Assembly: GCF_045865695.1 (NCBI RefSeq)
Contig: NZ_BAACAP010000231.1
Span: 1 to 64,000 of the forward strand
Length of the DNA: 64,000 nucleotides
Source of the DNA: Scytonema sp045865695
Lineage (GTDB): Bacteria > Cyanobacteriota > Cyanobacteriia > Cyanobacteriales > Nostocaceae
Direction of reading: 5' to 3'
The notes below the pieces were generated by a model. It was given only the letters and a program-made list of their open reading frames with translations. It was not told the origin of the DNA and did no database searches. Numbering within the stretch: position 1 is the first letter of the stretch; the number at the start of each line of letters is the position of its first letter. Below, piece after piece: positions 50,387 through 57,526 of this stretch. The translations under genes and the position numbers were made by a program.

Positions 50387-50998
50387 ATGAAAGGTAGGGA
50401 TTGGTTTGTCACTGATGATGGACAGTATCAAGCCTGTCAATCTGTTAGATCGTGGGATTTATTAAGAGAGAATTATCGTCTACATCGGTTTCTAACTGAA
50501 GTAGAAGATGTTCTTAATAGTGTTGAAGATGAAACTAGCCAAATTCCAGAAATTCGTATGTTGGTTAGGCGCTTAATAGTGAACTCTTACTGGGTACAAA
50601 GTCGATATTTAGAACCTTGTACCAAAACAGGAACCTCTGTTTTACTACTGTATGATGAATTAGGTTTTCCCTTTACCGTGCAAACTGTGACATTCGCACC
50701 GGGAACTGTGTCAACCATTCATAATCATGGAACTTGGGGCGTAGTTGCGGTATTAAAAGGAGAAGAGAGAAATACTTTTTGGCAACGCATCTCCCACCCA
50801 GAACACAAAGACAAAATTGACAGAACTGGAGAACTGACTCTCTTTCCAGGAGATATTATTAGCTTTACTCCTGATGCTATTCACAGTGTAGAAGCAGTTG
50901 GTGATAAACCAACTGTAACTTTTAATATTTACGGGGAAACTCGTATGCAAGAAAGATTTGAGTACGATCCAGCCAACTTCACTGCTAAAAATTTTTAA
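50387..50998 (+). CDS. Cupin, cysteine dioxygenase-like
   Basis: 203 residues. Cupin motif 1 is TIHNHGTWGVVAVLKGEERN (about 105-124) and motif 2 GDIISFTPDAIHSVEAVG (about 151-168); the His-X-His and the late His can hold one iron, as in cysteine dioxygenase-type enzymes. The thiol-side residues cannot be judged by eye. It precedes the nitrogenase-associated ArsC-like gene by 116 bases with taactactaacc heptamers between. A role in sulfur supply for clusters is possible, not shown. Confidence 0.75.
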   Translation: MKGRDWFVTDDGQYQACQSVRSWDLLRENYRLHRFLTEVEDVLNSVEDETSQIPEIRMLVRRLIVNSYWVQSRYLEPCTKTGTSVLLLYDELGFPFTVQTVTFAPGTVSTIHNHGTWGVVAVLKGEERNTFWQRISHPEHKDKIDRTGELTLFPGDIISFTPDAIHSVEAVGDKPTVTFNIYGETRMQERFEYDPANFTAKNF

Positions 50999-51114
50999 CT
51001 CAATTGGTTATTTGTTAGTTGTTAATCGTTAGTTGTTAGTTGTTATTTATGACCACTAACTACTATCTACTAACCACTAACTACTAACCACTAACCACTA
51101 ACGGAGATAACTTT

Positions 51115-51591
51115 ATGGCAAGAATCATTTTTTATGAAAAACCGGGCTGTAGAGGTAGTGTTAAGCAAAAAACTCTACTCACTGCTGCAGGTCATCAAGT
51201 TGTAGCTTACAATCTCTTAAGTGAACCTTGGACGTCTGAACGTTTGCGCTCATTTTTTGGCGATCGCCCCGTATCTGAATGGTTTAATCGTACTGCTCCA
51301 CGGGTACAATCTGGTGAAGTCGTTCCTGATAAGCTAGATGCTGACAGCGCTTTGCTATTGATGCTGAAAGACCCCATACTCATTCGTCGTCCTTTGATTG
51401 AAGTCGGCGATCGTCGTGAGGTCGGTTTTGATGTGGAACTGCTTGATGCATGGATTGGCTTAAAACCTGTAGATGAGTCTCTTAAAGAAGTGAGTGAAAC
51501 TCTGATGCAACAAGACTTGCAAAATTGTGCTCATGGTCACGGACATGGACATGGCGAGCACAAACACGAACACGGTTCTTGCAAGCATTAG
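51115..51591 (+). CDS. Nitrogenase-associated ArsC/Spx-like protein
   Basis: 158 residues. The thioredoxin-like ArsC fold starts IIFYEKPGCRGSVKQKTLL with a single Cys12 where arsenate reductases have their active Cys; LLMLKDPILIRRPLIEVG is the family helix-strand. This matches the nitrogenase-associated ArsC-like family found in nif clusters. The last 20 residues form a His/Gly/Glu-rich tail (HGHGHGHGEHKHEHG) with a Cys, a likely metal-binding site. A GGAG 8 bases before the ATG fixes the start. Confidence 0.82.
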   Translation: MARIIFYEKPGCRGSVKQKTLLTAAGHQVVAYNLLSEPWTSERLRSFFGDRPVSEWFNRTAPRVQSGEVVPDKLDADSALLLMLKDPILIRRPLIEVGDRREVGFDVELLDAWIGLKPVDESLKEVSETLMQQDLQNCAHGHGHGHGEHKHEHGSCKH

Positions 51592-51608
51592 TGGTATAGA
51601 TCTCTAGT

Positions 51609-51642
51609 TAGATCCCCGACTTTCCGAAAAGTCGGGGATCTA
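51609..51642 (+). terminator. Hairpin behind the ArsC-like gene
   Basis: 15-bp perfect arms (TAGATCCCCGACTTT, 51609-51623, and complement 51628-51642) around CCGA. It stands 18 bases after the stop codon, without a T run. Same repeat family as 26106-26134. It probably ends or stabilises the upstream transcript. Confidence 0.6.
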
Positions 51643-51693
51643 GCAGTCTATTAAAATCGGTGTGGAGCGCTAGTTTTCCAAAGCATTCATTTC

Positions 51694-52236
51694 TCAACTC
51701 TGTTGTGAGGCTCGCCGCACAGCTTCTATATTAACATTAAGTTGTTGAGCAATCTGTTCTACGCTCATCCCCATGTTTAGTAATAGAGGTACAGTAGCTG
51801 CATTAAGTTGATACCTAGTGGCTGCTGATTAGGAGCGCCCAACTCCAGAACGATAAATTCTCTGCACTTGGTCGCTGTTGAGAAACATTCTATGAGTTTT
51901 TTTATCACTTGGTTCCAAAGAGCGTGATGGAAAAATGACTACACAGTACCAGTCATCATACTGGGACTGATTCCGGTTCAAATACATCATTGATTCGGTG
52001 AAGAAGCGATGGTAAAGAGCTTCGTCTTTTTGAAATTGAACTTCCGCAAAAAAGATAATTCTGGATGTTGCACCTTCTGGAGGTAAAAAGACTCCATCAA
52101 TGCGAAAAGTAGTTTCTTTTACTTCAACCGACTCAAATCGAGAATTTTGCGCCTGCTCTGGATGGTAATCAACAAGTTCAAAGAGTAGCCAAGGAAAGCG
52201 CTTAAAAATTTGGTAGTAAATGGAATCACGTTTCAC
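51694..52236 (-). pseudogene. DUF2887/Rpn-family nuclease-like gene, decayed
   Basis: The start MKRDSIYYQIFKRFPWLLF, then RIDGVFLPPEG and FFAEVQFQKD identify the DUF2887 family (PD-(D/E)XK-like, related to Rpn recombination nucleases). After YRSGVGRS a TAA stands at 51829-51831; the same frame goes on with LLLNMGMSVEQIAQQLNVNI and ends at 51694, the usual helix-turn end of the family. About 90 residues between the two parts are missing compared with typical members, so a deletion plus a stop codon have broken it. Confidence 0.75.
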
Positions 52237-52735
52237 TAAAATATCCTTAAGGTGCTCGTTATATGCTATTTACACGCTCTTGCAACTGACACTCTACAGG
52301 ATTTTGGTAGTCTTGTCAAAATAATAACAAGTAATATCTTTACCTACTAGTGCGGATGACCCTCCGCATCTTTGTTATTTTGTAGATTTTCAAATTAAAA
52401 TACCCCTTAGATATTATCTAAGGGGAGGTTAACATAAGTGTTTAGAAATAGAAAGTTAGTTATAGAGTGGCGTTCTGAGTAACGCTACTATTAACTGTAA
52501 TTTAAAAAAATGAAGAAGTTGTGGAGATTTAGAAATTTCAAAAATATCTAACCGAGAGGCTCAGCTTTATTTGTTGTTTGAACCAATGCAATCCGAAAAT
52601 CATAAATTTTTCAAATAATTAAAAATTTTCTCCACAACTTCTTCATTATTCCGTGTCTATCACCAAGTATAGAGTTCTTCTTAACAAGGATTGTATTTAC
52701 AGATAGGGGTGCGGGTAAACTCTCCGCACCTTTCT
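52237..52735. mobile_element. Spacer with 139-bp inverted-repeat element (52509-52647)
   Basis: Perfect 19-bp inverted ends, AATGAAGAAGTTGTGGAGA at 52509-52527 and its complement at 52629-52647, enclose about 100 bases with no coding capacity. No clear target duplication flanks it. A separate palindrome at 52403-52425 (CCCCTTAGATA arms, 1-base loop) is nearby. The rest of the spacer shows no gene. Confidence 0.65.
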
Positions 52736-53425
52736 CTAGGTTTCACTCATTTTAATTTCTCGATTATCTACAAGGGCTAACCGTCCTTCTTTGTATGCCG
52801 ATCGCATGGCTATAGCTTCAGCTACAATATGCTGGGCGCTTAATCCTTCTTCATCCATCATTTTTTGTAAAGTAGTTCCCGTCCGTTCGTCTGGTTCGTG
52901 AATTGGTGGAATTTGGCAATACCTCCTCCCATCAGTTGTTCGCCGCCAAATACTCGGTTTTTCAGGTTTCGGTCTTCTAGGAGTGCGTTGTTCTTTAATT
53001 AGAGAACGAACAGCCTCTTGTGTGATTGCTGTTAAGTCCAGAAGCTTGTCTATAACAGGCTGGTACTTCTTGCTGTTTTCCGCTAGCTGATAAACAGTTC
53101 TTGGCTCTATATGTGCTAACTCACGAGGCAAAAATTTCCCAAATGCAGCAGCTATCTTAAGATATCTTTTTTCCTCGCCTTTCCAGTCTTTATCGAGAAG
53201 TAATTTTTTATACTCTTTTACAGGAAGCTTCCGTTTTTGGTCGGCTAACCAAAAGGCATGATGTAAAATTGCCTTGGTCACTTCCGTCAGGGTTGGGAAA
53301 GAGTAATTTTCATGACCAATGCCATTAATAACGTTTTCTTCAAAATACTGTTGCTCAAACTCAGATGTTGTTCTAGATGGTTTGTCAACGCGGGTTGCGA
53401 TCGCACTTTTTACTGGAGTCATCAT
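52736..53425 (-). CDS. Unknown protein with basic linker
   Basis: 229 residues; the second of two adjacent ATGs (53422) is an equal start. The first 140 residues look helical (TEVTKAILHHAFWLADQKRK and RELAHIEPRTVYQLAENSKK). A basic Pro/Arg stretch follows (EQRTPRRPKPEKPSIWRRT) and then RYCQIPPIHEPDERTGTTLQ and a helical end. The middle could be an HTH (LTAITQEAVRSLIKEQRTP), but no family is recognised. Codon use resembles its neighbours. It lies next to decayed mobile DNA, so it may be accessory. Confidence 0.55.
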   Translation of the reverse strand: MMTPVKSAIATRVDKPSRTTSEFEQQYFEENVINGIGHENYSFPTLTEVTKAILHHAFWLADQKRKLPVKEYKKLLLDKDWKGEEKRYLKIAAAFGKFLPRELAHIEPRTVYQLAENSKKYQPVIDKLLDLTAITQEAVRSLIKEQRTPRRPKPEKPSIWRRTTDGRRYCQIPPIHEPDERTGTTLQKMMDEEGLSAQHIVAEAIAMRSAYKEGRLALVDNREIKMSET

Positions 53426-53941
53426 ATTATGGAATACTCTGGAAGGGAAAAATCAATGCTTATCAAGAAGGCAGAGGAAAGGAGACACCAAGCAGAAGGC
53501 AATCTGACTCCCGCCCTCTGCCTCCTGCTTTCTTCAATTCTTGTCTAATATGCTAATATGTGTTATACGGCTGAACATACAAGAAACTCCTACCCCAGTT
53601 AAGGGTGATAGCCGAACAAAAAGTCTTTCTAATAGAACAATTGTACTATTTAACTGAAAATATAAATCCCCGAAATTACTTATTTTTTGAATAAATTGGA
53701 GATAGGATTATACATTAACCAGAGCAGTATACCCTCGCTCTGCACTTTTGGTTGAGAAATACTTGCCTCAGATGCACACTGTATGCAATGATATCCTCAT
53801 TTAAAAGTTAAATACTGTTAATTTATCCAGTTGCCGTACATTAAAAACGTGTGGCACTTATTATTGACTAGGTGTATCCTCCAAAGGATGCAGTTGGTCA
53901 ATGAGGGAGCAATACCTCTCATTCAGTACTCCTCGTTCCCA
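53426..53941. other. 516-base spacer upstream of the sulfatase
   Basis: Apart from short gcagaagg-type repeats near 53470-53530 nothing specific is visible. It holds the divergent promoters of the 52736 gene and the sulfatase. The sulfatase frame is open from 53831, but codons before 53942 show no family or signal character. Confidence 0.4.
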
Positions 53942-55330
53942 ATGAATATGCACAAAGATCAACCACAAGCAATTAGCAGACGCAAATTTTTAGGCACTAC
54001 AATTGCCAGTACAGCCCTAACGATAGGAGCTTCGAGCCTTCTTTCTTCTGTTTCTGCTGTTTCTACCAAACAAAGGCGTCCAAATATAGTGTTTATTTTA
54101 ACGGATGATTTAGGCTGGGGCGATCTTAGCATTTACGGACAGACCAATTATCAAACACCAAATTTAGACCAATTAGCGAGGGAAGGTACAAGGTTTACTA
54201 ATGCTTATGCAGCACAAACCGTTTGTACGCCAACACGGGTAGGATTCTTCACAGGTCGATATCCAGCCCGATTGCCAGTTGGTCTTCAAGAACCTTTGGC
54301 TGGGGGAGAAACGGTTGGACTACCTCCAGAAGATCCAACAATCGCTTCCCTCTTAAGGGCGAATGGTTATGAGACAGCATTAGTAGGTAAGTGGCATACT
54401 GGTTTTCTACCCAATTATGGTCCTTTAAAAAGTGGCTTCGATGAGTTCTTTGGCAACTATAGTGGAGCCATCGACTACTTCACTCATAAAACTGGCAGTG
54501 GAGATCTTGATTTTTATGAAGGTGAAGAACTTGTAGATCGATCGGGCTATACGACAGATTTATATACAGAGCGTGCTGTTAACTTTATTAAAAGATCTCG
54601 TACTCGTCCGTTTTATCTCAGCCTTCATTACACAGCACCACACTGGCCTTGGGAAGGACCGGAAGATGAAGAATTAAGTAGAAATTTTTACAATTCTAAT
54701 AACTTCAGTGTAGGAGGAGCGCCGGAAATTTACGCGGCAATGATGAAAAGCCTTGATAATGGAATTGGCAAAGTCTTAACAGCTTTAGAAGAGTCTGGAC
54801 AAGCTGACAATACAATAGTTATTTTCGTTAGTGATAATGGAGGAGAACAGTACTCTAATTTTGGTCGCTTTCAAGGCAAGAAAGGTAGCTTGTATGAAGG
54901 TGGTTTGCGAGTTCCTGCCATCATTCGCTGGCCTGGAGTTATCCCATCTAATCGAGTAAGTACTCAAGTGACTATCACCATGGATTTGACTGCAACGATT
55001 TTGGCAGCAACCGACACCGAACCCGATCCAAACTATCCTCTTGATGGGCGCAATTTGCTACCTGTTATTTTAGGTAAAAAAGCTGTCGATCCGCGATCGC
55101 TATACTGGCGCTACAAAGCTAATCGCCCTGGTTCTTCGGAACCACTTCAAGCAGCAGTCCGCAGTGGAGATTGGAAGTACTTGAAACAAGGAGAACAGGA
55201 ATATCTTTTTAACCTTGCCACTGATGAAGGCGAACAAACAGACCTCAAAAATGATTACCCTCAAGTCTTAGAACAACTTCGTAATAAATTCCAAGCGTGG
55301 AATGCACAAGTATTGCCTTATCCGGCTTAA
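53942..55330 (+). CDS. Tat-exported formylglycine-type sulfatase
   Basis: 462 residues from MNMHKDQPQAISRRKFLG; the twin-arginine motif SRRKFLG and a hydrophobic core form a Tat signal ending near SVSA. The metal site starts with FILTDDLGWGD, and CTPTR (Cys95) is the type I sulfatase motif C-X-P-X-R whose Cys becomes formylglycine. YETALVGKWHTG and HYTAPHWPWEGP are further arylsulfatase blocks. It should hydrolyse sulfate esters outside the cytoplasmic membrane. Its maturase follows 6 bases later. Substrate unknown; scavenging of sulfate from polysaccharide or aryl esters is possible. Confidence 0.9.
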   Translation: MNMHKDQPQAISRRKFLGTTIASTALTIGASSLLSSVSAVSTKQRRPNIVFILTDDLGWGDLSIYGQTNYQTPNLDQLAREGTRFTNAYAAQTVCTPTRVGFFTGRYPARLPVGLQEPLAGGETVGLPPEDPTIASLLRANGYETALVGKWHTGFLPNYGPLKSGFDEFFGNYSGAIDYFTHKTGSGDLDFYEGEELVDRSGYTTDLYTERAVNFIKRSRTRPFYLSLHYTAPHWPWEGPEDEELSRNFYNSNNFSVGGAPEIYAAMMKSLDNGIGKVLTALEESGQADNTIVIFVSDNGGEQYSNFGRFQGKKGSLYEGGLRVPAIIRWPGVIPSNRVSTQVTITMDLTATILAATDTEPDPNYPLDGRNLLPVILGKKAVDPRSLYWRYKANRPGSSEPLQAAVRSGDWKYLKQGEQEYLFNLATDEGEQTDLKNDYPQVLEQLRNKFQAWNAQVLPYPA

Positions 55331-55336
55331 AGAGTC

Positions 55337-56335
55337 ATGCAAGAAAGATTATGCCAAGAGAATTCAAGTCGTAAATCTGGCAAACAAATAACTCCCAAAC
55401 CTCTTCATAAACCACGCGATCGCGATATGGTTTGGATACCGGGCGGGACTTTTATGATGGGGTCAGATAACCACTATCCAGAAGAAAGCCCAGCCCATCT
55501 TGTTCGTGTGAGTGGTTTCTGGATGGATCGCTATGCACTCACCAATAAACAGTTCCAACGTTTTGTTAAAGCAACTGGTTATGTGACTGTTGCCGAACGT
55601 CAACCAAAGCCACAAGATTACCCAGGCGCTATACCAGAACTACTTGTAGCAGGCTCAGCTGTATTTCAGCAGCTAAAACAACCAGTCAATTTACAAAATT
55701 GTAACTGGTGGGTTTATGTACCTGGTGCTAACTGGAGACATCCAACAGGGTCGGGTAGTTCTATTAAAGGTAAAGACAACTATCCCGTAGTGCATATTGC
55801 CTATGAAGATGCTGAGGCTTATGCAACTTGGGCTGGTAAATCACTTCCAACTGAGGCAGAGTGGGAATTTGCGGCTCGTAGTGGATTAGATAACACTGTT
55901 TATGCGTGGGGCAATGAATTTTCTCCCAAAGGCAAGAGGATGGCAAATACTTGGGAAGGAGAGTTCCCTTGGCAAAACCTAAAACCAAATCCTCCTGGAG
56001 CAGAACCAGTTGGTTGTTACTCTCCCAATGGCTATGGTTTATATGATATGGTAGGCAACGTTTGGGAATGGACAACTGATTGGTATCAAGACCACCATCC
56101 AGAAAACAAAACAAAACCCTGCTGTATTCCCACAAACCCTAGAGGTGCAGCTAAAGAAGAGAGTTACGAGCCTACTGTATCGCAAGCTCAAATACCCAGA
56201 AAAGTCCTTAAAGGAGGTTCCTTTCTTTGTGCGCCCAACTACTGCCAGCGTTATCGACCAGCAGCACGGCATCCAGAAACAGTAGATACCTCAACTTGTC
56301 ATATTGGATTTCGTTGTATAGTACGCATAAGTTGA
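55337..56335 (+). CDS. Formylglycine-generating enzyme (SUMF1-like)
   Basis: 332 residues. The fold starts MVWIPGGTFMMGSD; EWEFAARSG, YGLYDMVGNVWEWTTDWY and the end block CHIGFRC are typical. The copper-binding Cys pair of FGE is present in GGSFLCAPNYCQRYRPAAR (Cys298, Cys303), so this is a true FGE rather than a catalytically silent paralogue. It oxidises the sulfatase Cys in CTPTR to formylglycine before Tat export. The 6-base gap to the sulfatase indicates cotranslation of enzyme and activator. Confidence 0.92.
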   Translation: MQERLCQENSSRKSGKQITPKPLHKPRDRDMVWIPGGTFMMGSDNHYPEESPAHLVRVSGFWMDRYALTNKQFQRFVKATGYVTVAERQPKPQDYPGAIPELLVAGSAVFQQLKQPVNLQNCNWWVYVPGANWRHPTGSGSSIKGKDNYPVVHIAYEDAEAYATWAGKSLPTEAEWEFAARSGLDNTVYAWGNEFSPKGKRMANTWEGEFPWQNLKPNPPGAEPVGCYSPNGYGLYDMVGNVWEWTTDWYQDHHPENKTKPCCIPTNPRGAAKEESYEPTVSQAQIPRKVLKGGSFLCAPNYCQRYRPAARHPETVDTSTCHIGFRCIVRIS

Positions 56336-56573
56336 TTGTAAACTTTCCATAAAATAAATTATCCCCGATTGTAGGGTGGGCATCCTCGCCTGACATCTCC
56401 GGAGTGTACGGGCGGGGACGCCCGTACCACAAGAGCATAGATACCACAAGAGCATAGAGTGGCTCTAGACCTTGAAAACTGCTGTAATCGCGGTATCTTA
56501 TATTAATAGCGGGCTTTTCAACCCCCACTACAAGAAATTTTGGGATATTTGTTGATTTGGAAGTCTTACAGTA
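56336..56573. repeat. Spacer with GGGCGGGGACGCCC-type repeats
   Basis: GTACGGGCggggacGCCCGTAC (about 56407-56428) is an inverted repeat, preceded by GTAGGGTGGGCATCCTCGCC. Two copies of accacaagagcata follow directly (about 56427-56458). No gene in 238 bases between convergent genes. Confidence 0.6.
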
Positions 56574-56807
56574 CTAATCTTCTAAATCGATCGCAACTTC
56601 GTCATCTTCAGGATCGTAGGGAATATCATCAAGGTCTATTATCTCTGAAATTTCTTCTACTTCATTCAAATATTCAGATTCTTGAGGAGTGCGCTCTATA
56701 AGGCGACCACTCGACTTTAGCCATTCGAGAATCACAAACTCATTAGTTTTACGAATGACAGGAGCTCGCTTATTACGAGGTTCTTCACGTAAAGGGCTGT
56801 TAAGCAT
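56574..56807 (-). CDS. DUF3134-like small acidic protein
   Basis: 77 residues. N-terminus MLNSPLREEPRNKRAPVI, middle VILEWLKSSGRLIERTP, then an acidic end (EEISEIIDLDDIPYDPEDDE). This matches my recall of the cyanobacterial DUF3134 family. No catalytic residues; function unknown. It is followed by the CheW gene upstream on the same strand after 236 bases without recognisable features. Confidence 0.65.
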   Translation of the reverse strand: MLNSPLREEPRNKRAPVIRKTNEFVILEWLKSSGRLIERTPQESEYLNEVEEISEIIDLDDIPYDPEDDEVAIDLED

Positions 56808-57043
56808 AAAAAACTCTCTTTGAATTGGGAAAAACTAAAAGGCAACAAAAGCTAGGGTATTTATTTGCTTGAGTTGCTCGTCTTCAACCTCGTTTAATAA
56901 AATACTTATATAAACTGACACAGAAGACCTCCAAAATCAGGGCTGTAGAGATTTAGATTCGGAGAGGCGTCTATCCGGTGTCAGTCACATGACCGAAAAT
57001 ATTTCTCAACCAATTGAGCGTAACACAGTTTACTGAGAAACAG

Positions 57044-57514
57044 TTAAAAATCAGTATTGGAAATTGTTATGGTAGCCTTCAAATTTAGTAGAAAAATAGT
57101 TTTTATCGTTTCTTGGTAAGATAAAACAGATACATGACTAACTATGTCAGGAGTTGTTTTGCTGTAGATGTCTGATTTTGGAAGCGGACGTATTGTTTCA
57201 GGTGGTAACTCGACTAGATCGGGTGGTTCATGAACCAATATCCCACATAATTCATCTTCTGAATCGCGTGTAATTACTAAAAAGGATTCGTCACCCGATA
57301 ACTGAGGTAAGCCATCCAAATTTAACTGTTGGTGTAAATCCAAAATTCTAATCGTGCGCTCGCCCACTTGCACTAATCCCATTTTGGTCAGTCTTTTACT
57401 ATTGAAAGACGAACAATTGATAACTTTTAGCACATCGTTAATAGATAGTGCTAAAAGATAATCTGCCACTTTTAAAACAATAAATTTTTCTATATTAATT
57501 TCGTTATTCATCAT
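57044..57514 (-). CDS. CheW-domain protein
   Basis: 156 residues with one CheW domain: FIVLKVADYLLALSINDVLKV and VGERTIRILDLHQQL then DELCGILVHEPPDLVELP are typical. Two adjacent ATGs (57514, 57511) are possible starts with GGAAG just before. CheW couples the MCP to the CheA kinase in receptor arrays. It starts 12 bases after the CheA-like gene, so the cluster MCP-CheA-CheW is an operon. Confidence 0.85.
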   Translation of the reverse strand: MMNNEINIEKFIVLKVADYLLALSINDVLKVINCSSFNSKRLTKMGLVQVGERTIRILDLHQQLNLDGLPQLSGDESFLVITRDSEDELCGILVHEPPDLVELPPETIRPLPKSDIYSKTTPDIVSHVSVLSYQETIKTIFLLNLKATITISNTDF

Positions 57515-57526
57515 TCTTCCGTAACA

